DNA of 64,000 bases, from contig OY294067.1 of the NCBI GenBank assembly GCA_958510875.1, forward strand, positions 251,301,736-251,365,735. Direction: 5' to 3'. The notes below the pieces were generated by a model. It searched no databases. It had not been told where the DNA came from and was given only the letters and a program-made list of their open reading frames with translations. Numbering within the stretch: position 1 is the stretch's first letter; every line of letters begins with the position of its first letter. Shown piece after piece: positions 24,395 to 34,245 of the stretch. This DNA is from Endomychus coccineus (Eukaryota > Arthropoda > Insecta > Coleoptera > Endomychidae). The position numbers were made by a program, and so were the translations under genes.

Positions 24395-25000
24395 CAATGG
24401 CACGTCGTCATTGAACTGGTAATGTATACGAAATATACGGAGGTCATAGAAAAGAAACGACACCTGGCAAAGACCAATTTATTATTATTCAAGCCAGACG
24501 TAATGCAGCGATAACAAAACGTGAGCTTTCTGCGGTCTCCAAAATGTCCTAACTGTTCCTGACCAAACCATTAGGAATCGTATCCATGGAGCTGGTCTTC
24601 ATTCTCTTGTACAAATCAGATATTTCCCGTCAATAATCGCAAAGCTGAATGGAGTGAAGCCGAAAGTCTAATGTTCTATGCACCCACGAATATCGATTCG
24701 GATTTCGCCGCGACAGTGGAGAGTAGGCGTGCAAATGGAACCTTGGAAAGGATCAGGCACTTCCAGAAAATCCACAATTACCGAGGAGGTTCTATGAAAC
24801 AAAACGATTCCAGCGGCGTTACATTGAACAAGTTCTTGTATCTACTGTGTAATATTCATAAGTTGCCTTGCTGATTCGGATTCAGTTTATATGCAAGACA
24901 ATGCACATCATATACGAAATGGGTCCGAAGAAGGAAACATTGACATCGTTCCAGTGCGCCTCAATCTCCGACCTCAATCCCATTGAGCATGTGTGGGAAC
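24395..25000 (+). pseudogene. Tc1-like transposase relic
   Basis: Broken frames on the plus strand give a Tc1-like order of motifs. First comes ARRNAAITKRELSAV (HTH region, about 24495-24540). Next is a degenerate block ending in HGAGLHS-like sequence (24580-24610). Then comes KAEWSEAESLMF with FAATVESRRANG and FQKIHNYRGGSM (24640-24800), the region of the first catalytic Asp. Last is ISDLNPIEHVWEL (24968-25005), the classic SPDLNPIEHVWD block with the second Asp. Stops and frame changes separate all the blocks, and the middle is shortened. TIRs were not found by eye. Confidence 0.7.
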
Positions 25001-25005
25001 TCAAT

Positions 25006-26740
25006 CCAGTGGTGCATTCTGTTAATACCAAATTCGTTGTAAGATTTATACATTCACATTATTGCGTTTACTTATTTTGATCATCGCAACACAATAAGTA
25101 ATAGAGACTGTCAAACTGACGGTTAGGTTACACCAGGTAACAACACTCTCCATACAACTATTTGCATTCGTGTTTGCCATGTCAACGTGGTCATACCGCT
25201 CCAAAAGGACGGAACTATTTACTTTCGAAACACACCGTGTCTTCATTAGTTCTCACATCTCAGCATCATATAATGAGTGAAATTATAAATAAAACCTACA
25301 AGGGTAATGAATAGTTTTCACTTTTCATCCCTCATAATAAAATTCAAAGGAGGGATAAAAAGTAACAAATGAGATAAAAAGTAAAAGTAGGGATACAAAA
25401 TAAGAAAAAAACTAACGAAACTATTATTATATTACGTCAAATCCGAATAAAAGCTTAGAAATGGAAGGAGAGAATCCTTATTCTTAGTTATAATAATTGT
25501 CAGCATCTTTTATAATTACTCCACTGCAAATGGCAAAATTGAATCATCGACCCATCTGCTCATTATTTTTCGCAGTTTAGAGATGCACAGTGTAATCAAA
25601 CACGTGGCCACCAGATAGTTTGGCTCATAATTTCATGCCAAAAAGGTCCAAAAGTACGAAAAATAGCGTATAACCCATGAGACTAAACTGCCTTTTTTCC
25701 TCCAACGCGCTAGCTTCGAGATAAAAAGTACCAGTATTGTCATGTGGTGCATAATATACAATTATCCAATTACAACGAAATCTAAGTGAAAAATATCTTT
25801 CACAGAACTGCATTCCATACTTTTTTGCTAAATTACATGTGTATATGTGTATTTTGCGAATTTCAACTCTATTCTCAAATGTTACCTTTCTTGATATTTT
25901 GCATAATACATTATATTAACCGTACTCTCGCGAATAATATTATATAATCACGTTACATATCTTTCGAATACAAATAAAACTCAGAATGCAAATAGAATTC
26001 GCATTCCCCGGAAGTTTGTCCTTTAAAATTGTTTCAGAGCGCTGAATTTTATATGAAATGACATCTCTTAATGCAATACTATGTCTACCAGCATGTTGAA
26101 TATTTCAGTAAAATCCATTATCTTCTTGTTTTACCTTTTGTACTGCAAGAATATAATGATGAACAGTACATTATACTTGTGACGTATTACAACTTGTGCC
26201 GACGAGTGATAAAATGTAATCGTTAACGTGGTGATGCGGTCCTAGGCCCATGTTGTAAACTCATTCTTTACCGCCAGGGGCACTATTACTTCGGCTGCGG
26301 GATTAAATTCTTGGTTTTTCTCTTTCCCACTCACGGCCTTCAATTGGTTTTAATTGCTTAGGTAATTGGACCGAGGATTTTGGGGTTTTCGTGGATTTGC
26401 TTCTATTGTCGCCTGGCGAAATTAATGCAAAACTGTACAGTGAATAAAAATGCATGGATTAACTCCAGGCTCCCTATATTTCATCCCCTACGTCTATAAC
26501 GGGGATTATATACATTTTGCGGTAACGTCAGTTTCATCTATAGGACTTTTTGTATGATACCTTGAAAATTGAACATTATCTCAAAGTTATGATTTCCAAC
26601 CAGGAATACGTATTTATGAATTTGAATGTCCGTTACTTTGTGTTATATATTTTTACAGATAGAACAAGAAATTTTACTGTGTTGAATGATTTGATTGCAA
26701 TTTCGAACTTTGCAGTTCATTATCAGAACATACGATGAGA
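25006..26740. other. No recognisable gene
   Basis: About 1.7 kb of AT-rich DNA. It has a small inverted similarity around 25318-25365 (ACTTTTCATCCCTCA versus AGGGATAAAAAGT). Nothing codes for a recognisable protein. Confidence 0.4.
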
Positions 26741-26744
26741 AAAC

Positions 26745-27187
26745 ACTGGAACATCAAAGTATTTATATAAATACTTCGATAATCTGTTTTCTGAATTTGC
26801 AATTCAACCAGTTTATAAATGTCAGAACAAGCTAAAACACCGTTTAGGCAACACCTTTGATAAAGTTTCTGATTTCGACAAATCCGGGATTTACAAAATC
26901 AATTGTGAGTCGTGTTCAAAATGCTATGTGAGTCAAACTAGAAGGAACATTTTGCACATATAAAGAAAAATAATGGTAAAAAATCAGCGGTAGCCGAACA
27001 TATTTTGAATAAAGGTCACACAATTTCTCAAGAAAGTTTATCAGTTTTAAATCTCAGTACAGACAAATTTTTAGGTAATTTAGAGGGGATGGAAATGTAT
27101 AAACGAAAAAGCAATTTACTAAATTTCGATTTATCTCCAGCTGTGGGTAACCCTTTGTTTACATTATTATCCCCAACTAGTATTTAA
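26745..27187 (+). pseudogene. Penelope-like element, GIY-YIG endonuclease end
   Basis: The plus strand encodes YKCQNKLKHRLGN followed by SGIYKINCESCSKCYVSQTRRN. This is the GIY-YIG-type endonuclease start of PLE proteins, including the CxxC-C zinc-ligand spacing. A deletion and frameshift near 26955 remove a few residues. The frame then resumes with KKSAVAEHILNKGH and runs to the family C-terminus, ending at a stop (27185-27187). The reverse transcriptase is not present upstream. Thirty bases after the stop lies a hammerhead-like motif (27217-27266) in the same orientation, matching the known location of hammerheads in PLE terminal regions. Related fragments are at 59400-59715 (-) and 59850-60340 (+). 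Confidence 0.7.
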
Positions 27188-27216
27188 ACAGGCACGTTTT
27201 GATTTATAATTTTGTT

Positions 27217-27266
27217 TACTCTGATGATAGCTACTTGGTAGCCGATAGGTACTCAGTACTTCAGTA
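27217..27266 (+). ncRNA. Hammerhead ribozyme-like motif downstream of PLE
   Basis: The core CTGATGA (27221-27227) is followed by a stem II of five pairs (GCTAC with GTAGC, 27230-27242), then GATA (27244-27247) in place of GAAA. A stem III of about four pairs closes a CTCAG loop, and a TTC cleavage triplet ends at 27262. Stem I pairs TACT (27217-27220) with AGTA (27263-27266). Departures from a canonical ribozyme are the A-to-T change in GAAA, one extra base between the core and stem II, and a lost pair at the base of stem II. The layout is type I, as in PLEs. The GAAA lesion predicts weak or no cleavage. Confidence 0.5.
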
Positions 27267-27269
27267 GTA

Positions 27270-28077
27270 TTTTTAGTGGGTAAGGGTGATTATTTCTTAT
27301 CAATAGTGTTATAATATATCCACAGTGTGAACTCTATTATAGTTTACTATAAGAAACATTGCGATACATAACGGCTCTTCTGTATCGCTAATAAATAATT
27401 TAATTTAAAAAAAAAACTGAGAAAAAATATGTTTCCTTGACTGACGTACTTTGGGCCAATATCTGATAAAATCTGGAATATCTTTAAGAAACAAAAGTTA
27501 AATGTAGCTTTCAGACCAAGCCAAAAACGTTCAAACATATTTTTTAATGACAGTAAAAAATTAGCGGGAATAGGACAGCAAAAAAGGCGTTGTTATCCGT
27601 TCAGCGACGTTTCGACCATATACGGAGTGTCTCACGACGTTTTGACAGTCCAATTTCTCGAAAACTGTTAATATGATATATATGAAATTTGGCAGATATG
27701 AAGAGTCGAAACCGCTTATGTTTATTATAAAATGACTTCCGTTTTTCCTGTCATTTCGGGTCATGTGACCCCAACATAATTTTTTTAAATGGGACAACCG
27801 GTAATATTACAATTTTGGATATGTCATTTAAAAAGAAATTGAACGATACCACACTTGTCATCATTGTATTGTGCAATAATGATAATAAGGGCTATTTATT
27901 TTTACTGAATTTATTGAAGCAATATTTTGCACTCAAAAATTTAGGTGGCTATGAAACAAATAACTATAGTAGCAACGTCATAGGTTGTCATTCAGTATTG
28001 TCAGGTGCAGTTTATTCAAGAACTGTCATTAATTATTAGTCATAATCTTGTGAAGACACTGTAATAATAAGTAAATA
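27270..28077. other. Repeat-like non-coding DNA
   Basis: It contains phrases common in dispersed insect repeats, such as AAATGGGACAACCGGTAATATTAC-like sequence near 27788-27811, but no element boundaries are visible. Three 60-80-codon frames on both strands show no domain. Confidence 0.35.
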
Positions 28078-28160
28078 ATGCCTTCAATTTTTACTTACGA
28101 TGAATATGTTGACATGCTACTTATTTATGGTGAATGTGGAAAAAAAAACTCATGGTCAAA
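28078..28160 (+). pseudogene. DUF4817-type N-terminal HTH fragment
   Basis: The plus strand reads MPSIFTYDEYVDMLLIYGECGKKN. This closely fits the N-terminal signature (xxYxxxExxDMLxxYGEC) of the DUF4817-type helix-turn-helix at the start of many insect transposon-derived proteins. After an A run (28140-28150) the frame is lost and no downstream part is recognisable. This is a short relic; the related fragment at 13377-13548 is on the other strand. Confidence 0.4.
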
Positions 28161-28989
28161 ATCTGACATTGGCACTTCCTGCACCAAGCCATATTGATTC
28201 AATACATCACAAAACGAAAACTTTTAAATGTTGCTACATTTAATGAAATAGTTTCAACTAAAGCTATTGGATAATCAGTCAATGGTGATACTAATAAATT
28301 AAACTAAAAAACGTCAACAATCAATGTTGAGAAATTCGTATACTATCACTAAATACCAGAGAATGGAGCAACACATTTTCTGGATTTACAAATGTTGGAA
28401 GTAATTCCTACGCCCGTTCGAGTTCGAGTTTAATCTTGTAATCATATATCTTCAAATAGTCATCCCCAATTGCAATGCAATCTTGGATTATTAATTACGC
28501 TGCCATTACATAATTAACTATTACAGGTGAAAGACTGTCAAACATGTTTATCCTCTTTGCTTCAATTCATTGTATATACTTGAATTAATTAGTAATTATT
28601 ATGGAAAAATATTAGAACGTTCACCATTTAATAAATGATAGTGGGTATGTCAATGTGCACTTTTGTTGCCACCCTGTTTCGTAATCATAAAGATACATAT
28701 TATATTAAGAGTGGTATCCTTCATGGCACCCCAGCGAAATTTGCAAACCCCATGGCAGGTGTGGGTTAAAATTACTCAAGAGATATGAATGATAATATAT
28801 CTTGTATAACATACGAATTTTCATCTACAGTTGAGAACAAAGTAACAATTTTCAAATATCGGTCATTACACTAATTAACCATGTCTGTTATTCTTAAAGC
28901 AAGAGATATGTGTAACAATCGAGACATAAATGAATATAAGGATACAGTCATTTGTTCCTACTTGGTTTTTGCCAAATAATAATAAATAA
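28161..28989. other. AT-rich DNA without recognisable features
   Basis: No gene or repeat could be supported before the palindromic elements that start near 28990. Confidence 0.45.
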
Positions 28990-29033
28990 AGTCTCTCTCT
29001 TCTAGATCGATTATTAACATCACAAACTAATGG

Positions 29034-29078
29034 TTCTAGACTAATGTTTCGCTCTTCTCACAGAGCTCAAGAGTAGAA
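29034..29078 (-). ncRNA. Degenerate hammerhead ribozyme-like motif (left arm)
   Basis: On the minus strand the order is: stem I strand TTCTA; core CTCTTGA (two changes from CTGATGA); a perfect five-pair stem II (GCTCT with AGAGC) closing GTGAGA; GAAAC; short loop ATTA; GTC cleavage triplet; and stem I strand TAGAA. Stem I pairs perfectly. The two core changes should inactivate it. Its intact stem II shows what the right-arm copy's stem II probably was. Confidence 0.5.
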
Positions 29079-29132
29079 AAAAAAAGTTTGCAATGTTACG
29101 TATCGATCCTCTATCGAAGGTAAACTTTCTCG

Positions 29133-29177
29133 TTCTACTGATGAGCTCTATGAGAAGATCGAAACAGCTGTCTAGAA
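29133..29177 (+). ncRNA. Hammerhead ribozyme-like motif with canonical core (right arm)
   Basis: Canonical type I order. Stem I strand TTCTA (29133-29137), core CTGATGA (29138-29144), stem II GCTCT/AGATC with one C-T mismatch around ATGAGA (29145-29160), GAAA (29161-29164), CAGCTG forming a very short stem III, GTC ending at 29172, and stem I strand TAGAA (29173-29177). All invariant core bases are present. The self-complementary CAGCTG fits hammerheads thought to work as dimers, known from PLEs and related retroelements. Predicted cleavage is after C29172. Of the motifs here it is closest to a functional ribozyme. Confidence 0.6.
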
Positions 29178-29294
29178 ATATTAGTTTGTGATGTTACTGA
29201 TCAATCTAGACTGAAGAGACCCATTCATTGTAAGATGGCAAAGGCCAACTTTTCCGTAACTTTTAAATTAATAATGATTCTTGACCCAGGTATG

Positions 29295-29445
29295 AATTAT
29301 ATATAAATTTTCGGGAAATAGGTCACACTAGCACATATTCTTATTATTTCCGTCTTTACGTACCTTTCGGTCTCACGTACGTAAAGACGAAAATAATAAG
29401 TGTATGTGTTAGTGTGACCTATTTCCCGAGAATTTATATATAAAT
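29295..29445. repeat. Palindrome made of PLE terminal sequence
   Basis: The left arm begins AATTATATATAAATTTTCGGG and includes AAATAGGTCACACTA, ending in CGTCTTTACGTACC. The right arm is its near-exact mirror. The arms match the terminal region of the PLE at 57187-59148 (AAATAGGTCACATTAACAC and CGTCTTTACGTAC). At the centre (29353-29390) are TTTCGGTCTCACGTACG fragments, the 3' half of that family's hammerhead, but the CTGATGA core is gone. This is two PLE ends joined head to head with the ribozyme core lost at the junction. Confidence 0.65.
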
Positions 29446-29800
29446 AACTTTTGAAGTTCGACAAATCTATTAATGTGGTACATTGATTAATTTCTTAGTG
29501 GTGTAACTTCTCATAGATGGCGTTGAATAATCTGGTCTTTTCACCATTTTATCAGTCGGTGATGTATAATAATACCTTCGAAATCAAAACTGAAAATAAA
29601 AATCCAGTTATTTATGGTAACCCAACCATATTACCATTCTGTATTTTCAATATCCTCAAGATAGCCGGCTCATTTTAGAAGCTCAATATGCAAGAGAAGT
29701 GCAAGTTCCCAATGAAGAAGGTAAATTCACAACTTAACTTACTAATGCACATCTTTGCTGAGCACACCTAGAGGTGGCTCAGTCAGTTTCATTATTCTTA

Positions 29801-30777
29801 GTCGAGTCAAATAGGTATTAACACAGGCTGACTTACGAAAATCGAACGATATGGACCGATTTTGATGAAACAAACAGCATTCGATTCGGGATGACGCCTA
29901 GAAAAAAGCTTACCAGCTAGTTTTTTGTGCAAATTTGTTATTATGTTCTTAACCGAAAAACACTTTTATTAATTTGCAGCGTGAATGCTTTATTAAAGCA
30001 ATGTTTTATTTATTGAACAATATGTATTTGAATTATTGAAACAATGTTTCTGATAATATTCACTGAACCACAGAACAAAATAATTTTCACATAAAACGAA
30101 TGAGAAATTTTACTAATCTGAACAACAGAAGCATCCAACAGTAAGTGACAAGTGGTGATCATTTATTATGTATCTACATTACAATAGCAGCGTGGTCCAC
30201 GTATACGTTGCCGCGTCTTTATTTTGGGGTGATGGGAGGGAGGACCGTTTTAGATAAACAGCTGCTCTATAAAGTGGTGGATGCCATAGAGATCTTATTA
30301 TATGATAGATGCTGTGTTATAGTATAGTGTGGACTCTATAGTTTAAGAAAAATACCTACCTGCTACTCGTTTTTTATTACGTATATGTCCATAGTATATG
30401 TAAAAGATGCTGTGTGGAATATAAAAAGACTGAGTAGAAAAGCTTTTAGATGAGCGGGAATTTATTTCAAATTAAAAAATTTTAAAATTAGAATTCGATT
30501 TTGTTTTTGATTTGAATTAGTAACGACCCCCCTTTTAATAAATTTTTAAACATTTAACATAAAAAACAACCTCCACAACCCCTAACTGAGGATTTCTGGT
30601 TAGTTTTGATGAAATTTTGGAAATTGATTTTTCGGTTAAAAAACTAATAACAAATTTGCACAAAAAATTAAGCGGTAAGCTTTTTTCTAGACGTCATCCC
30701 GAATCGAATGCACTTTGTTTCATCCAAATCGGTCCATATCGTTCGATTTTCGTAATGAAATACCTATTTGACTCGAC
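29801..30777. mobile_element. TA-flanked foldback element, ~150-bp arms
   Basis: The outer ends GTCGAGTCAAATAGGTA (29801-29817) and its mirror (30761-30777) are flanked by TA on both sides. Inside each arm the phrases AATCGAACGATATGGACCGAT, ATTCGATTCGGGATGACG and GCACAAAAAA / TTTTTTGTGC recur in inverted order. The ~650-bp middle holds no gene. The first nine bases match the TIR of the smaller element at 39161-39388 (GTCGAGTCA), so both may use the same transposase type. Confidence 0.7.
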
Positions 30778-30779
30778 TA

Positions 30780-31270
30780 TCTCATAAGCTGTTCCGAAAT
30801 GATAAGCTATAAGATGCGGAAAATTTATGACATTTCAACGTTCATGTTATGTTGAGAATTCTGATAATAAGGAAATATTTTTTTATTATACTTCATTGGA
30901 AACACCTTATTTTCATCTGTATTGGTAATGATGTAAGATGGGCTTTTTCGGGCTAGAGCATGGAAAAAAGTTTTATCGATCTTTTTTCCAATTCGTTCCG
31001 TACGCTGAATAAAAATACCGAACATATGACTTTAAAATAGAAATAAACAACAAATTAAACTTAATTTAAGAAAGTCTATGTGCTATCTAATATTTAACTA
31101 GGCACATTTTTGTATTTTAATCCTTAAATGTTAGCATATTTAGATACATTTCACATATATCCTTTTAAAACAAATCACTTTTGGAATAATTTGAGAGTTA
31201 CCATGGAAAGGTTTCATATATGTCAAACACTGTATTGTCAGCGTTGTTTATTTTCTGTTAATTAAATTTA
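30780..31270. other. No recognisable gene
   Basis: AT-rich spacer between the foldback element and the second Crypton. The minus-strand frame 30825-31025 has no family. Confidence 0.4.
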
Positions 31271-32320
31271 TGCAGATAAAATATACTCAGAAGATAATCC
31301 CGAAACTCCCGATAGCATCCTACAGCAAGTGGCACAAGCGAGCGCGAATTTATTACCAGTAAAATCCAGGTCAAGATATGAACACGAATATGAATTTTCA
31401 CTCAATGGGCGAAATCTGAACGAAATCAAAACTGTAAGTGACGATAGTCTTCTAGTTTACTTTGTCAAAAAAGATAAGTCTATGAAATCTTCCACATTAT
31501 GGAGTCGATTCTCAATGGTAAGGAGTTGTTTGCCCATAAAAGAGAATGCTGACATCAACAAATAGCGTAAAGCTGTAAGTTATATACCGAAAAAGTCCAA
31601 AGTTTTAAGCAGAACAGGTATCCAAATTCTCATGTGAAGCTCCAGATGAGAAATATCTACTAACGAAAGCAATTTTAGTGTTTGGATCTTTGGTGCGTGT
31701 AGAAGAGATGATTTAGTACGTTCAAATTCAGACGATGTGGTAGATAATAAGCGCTTTCTTGGATGGACAAACTCATACATCAAGAAGTTACACCATTATC
31801 AATGAAGGATGTACATTTGAGCCCTCTACACTTTATCGTGAATATTCTGTTCTACGACCTAAAAATATGAACAGCAGAAGATTATTTGCATATCGAAACG
31901 GCAGGTGTTACGCACAATACGCTGGATGTCATACCATCAGTGGTGTTCCGAAAACTGTTGCAAAATACCTGAAACTAGAAAATTCCAGAAAATCTACCGG
32001 GCATGAACTAAGGCGTTCTTTGGTAACCATGTTGGTGGAAAGTGGCGGTGATTTACTCACTCTGAAAAGGCACGGAGGATGGCGTTCTTCCAATGTAGCA
32101 AAAGTATATATGGACGAATCCATACAAAGAAAAAACTGCTCAACCCTTCTCACTCGCAAAATACAACAAATGTATCAGTCGTTCGAGAAAACAAAAACAT
32201 TTGGGAAGAGAATGCTTCAATAACTGCAGTTTCACAAAATAAAAATCCAAACGGACTAAACCTGTGCAATAATACGAATTGCACAATAAACATAACCATT
32301 AATAATAACAATTCAAACTA
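31271..32320 (+). pseudogene. Crypton-type tyrosine recombinase relic
   Basis: The N-terminal part (from about 31275) reads SILQQVAQASANLLPVKS, SRSRYEHEYEFS and DDSLLVYFVKK, and hits a stop after ADINK (31563-31565). The middle (31566-31790) is frameshifted but still shows GACRRDDLVRSNSDD, the block with the first catalytic Arg. The C-terminal domain (about 31810-32223) is intact in one frame: TGHELRRSLVTM, DLLTLKRHGGWRSS and VAKVYMDESI, giving the H-x-x-R, H/W and nucleophile Tyr motifs. A downstream frameshift moves the Asn-rich tail (CTINITINNNNSN) to another frame. The catalytic residues survive but the frame does not. It is the plus-strand relative of the copy at 1320-3019 and is less decayed. 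Confidence 0.8.
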
Positions 32321-32468
32321 AAAACATTATTAGTTGGAGCTGTTATTGTTAATAGTTAGTTAGTTATGAAAATAAAAATGTCCCAAGTTTCTTTCGTATG
32401 TCTTTTTTTATGTTATCGTTTTCAAAGAAGTGTAGTAAAAAATATGGTTCATTAAATGTCCAGAAATA

Positions 32469-32493
32469 GATTTTTCCGCGCACGGAAAAAATC
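32469..32493. repeat. Short hairpin downstream of the Crypton
   Basis: GATTTTTCCG and CGGAAAAAATC form a stem of about ten pairs around a four-base loop. It lies 150 bp after the Crypton relic; whether it marks an element end is not known. Confidence 0.4.
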
Positions 32494-32556
32494 GATATTT
32501 TCAGACTCCTAATGAAATAGACTATTTCTCCATGAGCTTAAGAAAATTTCATGTGA

Positions 32557-33060
32557 TTGCAACCTACCATATCATCATATTACTACATTTCATGTCATCA
32601 TATTGAGCATTCTGCCGATAGACATTTTACAATAATTTGTATTGCAAATGATCTGCAAGATCGGAAGTCTACATCTGGATATATTTTCAAATGTTTCAAT
32701 TCTACTGGGTCTACCAGAAGGCAATCAACAGTTGCACTTTCAACTACCGAAGCAGAATATAATGCTCTTGCAGCAGCAGTGAGTGAATGTTTTTGGTCGA
32801 GAGGATTGTTGAATGAAATGAATATTGTATTAACTGAAGCAACGATACTTTATGAAGATAATCAGTCATGTATTAAAATTGCTACTGAACATAGAAAACA
32901 TCAAAGATTAAAACATATAGATGTGAAATATAATTTCATTCGAGAAGCAAAAATTATGTTGAAATATATTTCATCGCAAAAACAACTTGCTGACATTTTT
33001 ACTAAAGGACTGTCTTTACATTTATACAAAGATGTTTTATTCAAGTTGGGTTTGTCATGA
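32557..33060 (+). pseudogene. Ty1/copia retrotransposon, 3' end of pol (RNase H)
   Basis: An open frame whose C-terminal ~140 residues are a copia RNase H domain: DLQDRKSTSGYIF, QSTVALSTTEAEY (acidic catalytic pair region), LYEDNQSCIKIA, KHIDVKYNFIRE and KQLADIFTKGL, ending with a stop at 33060. The first ~25 codons look like unrelated read-through. Everything upstream (gag, protease, integrase, RT) is missing, so this is a truncated element. Ten bases later a purine-rich tract and a TGTTGATATATT start mark the 3' LTR. Confidence 0.85.
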
Positions 33061-33078
33061 ATATGGATTAAGTGGGAG

Positions 33079-33240
33079 TGTTGATATATTTAGTTTGATC
33101 ATGTAATCCATGTTTATGACTAACGTCCTTTTGTAATTAATTAATAGATTCACTGTCTGTCAGAATTGATAATAAAAAATATTTGAATCTGGTATCTTCT
33201 CACTGATTATGAACTGTTTCTTCCCATTACGTATCTAATA
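33079..33240 (+). repeat. Copia 3' LTR (partial or short)
   Basis: A polypurine tract, AAGTGGGAG (33070-33078), lies directly before TGTTGATATATT, the usual start of a copia LTR. The far end is uncertain: a degraded match to an inverted TGTT end (TATCTAATA) is near 33230-33240. An AATAAAA signal is at 33171. No 5' LTR is present in the window. Confidence 0.55.
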
Positions 33241-33874
33241 GGCAATATGCCAAACAAGTTCTGAAGATGAAAAATGCAAAACAGAATGGAAAATACCGTG
33301 GGATAAGGATAGGAGCTATTCCATTCTATGTATAGACGCTGTTAAAACGGCATCAACAATATTCTTCATTACTGAATAACAATGAACAAAGTAATTTGCT
33401 TTCATATTTTATTCCCTAACAAAGCTTGTATTGAGAAGGTGATGAATGGAATTAATGGGTTATTAAAATCAGATGGTAATTTTTAAGCATAATGCAGTTT
33501 TTCCACTCCGAAGAAGGTGTAATATTTGAATTAAAGTAAATTAAATAGAGAGTTCCACCCAAATAAAAACGGCCTAACAAAGGGCTCTGTCGACTTCGTG
33601 CTACTGCCAGAGATATAATTACCTGTTCTTTAGTGGAAGAATTTGCATAAAATGGCTTCCAATTGTTCCATTCAATTAAATCTACGAACATAAGGATAAA
33701 CCCTTGAATATTAGTTTAATTGATAGAGGTATTTGATATATTTACTCTTCAAATTTCTGGGTAATAATTTTAGAGCCCAAATGCTTATTATGCTTTTCTG
33801 AAATTTGTCCCGGTTTCCGATATGAAATTATAACTATCATATAACTAAATCGACTAATTATTTTTGTTTCATAT
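33241..33874. other. No recognisable gene
   Basis: AT-rich spacer without a domain or repeat I can support. Confidence 0.4.
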
Positions 33875-34245
33875 GGACCTTCATCGTCATCTAGAATGAA
33901 TCGTTTGTTCACAGAAAAAGAATTCAAATGGTATAAAATAAACTTTGCCCAAGTAACGATAAACGACGAAACTGTAAGATAAAAAATGTACTTTATGAAA
34001 ATCAAAAGAAAAATATTTTGTAACGTAATCCAAAAATAATTCAGTGTCACATATCATGAAATGATATTTATATACGTAATATACCTACGAGTGAAACTGA
34101 ATTTTAAGAAAAAAAATATTTTTCAATTTATTAGTTGTACACTTTCTATCTTACAGTTTTGTCGTCTATCGTTATATGTCAAAGTTTATTTTGCTTCACT
34201 TCAATTAATTTTTTTTGTTCTCATAATGACAAATGACGCATTACC
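33875..34245. repeat. Diverged inverted duplication (~170-bp arms)
   Basis: The two arms meet near 34059, where ATATCATGAAATGATAT is itself palindromic. Reading outward on each strand, both arms contain a GTGA-ACTGAATTTT block, TCTTACAGTTT-GTCGT-TATCGTTA, and CAAAGTTTATTTT. Open frames on both strands (33742-34050 minus, 34061-34408 plus) start in the mirrored part and then diverge. The conserved TTATCTTACAG looks like a splice acceptor, so an inverted duplication of a host exon is possible, but no protein family is recognised. Confidence 0.5.

Larger units (their letters stand above)
28990..29219. mobile_element. Palindromic element with two opposed hammerhead motifs
   Basis: A ~230-bp imperfect palindrome. 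Left-arm landmarks GTCTCTCTCTTCTAGATCGAT, ACATCACAAACTAAT and TTCTAGACTAATGTTTCGCTCTTCTC are mirrored in the right arm. The ends read about GTCTCTTCAGTCTAGAT when the right arm is reversed. Each arm carries a hammerhead-like motif pointing outward (29034-29078 on minus, 29133-29177 on plus). Nothing is encoded. It may be a head-to-head pair of terminal repeats from a PLE or another ribozyme-bearing retroelement, which is inference. The next 70 bp lead directly into a second palindrome built from a different PLE terminus. Confidence 0.65.
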
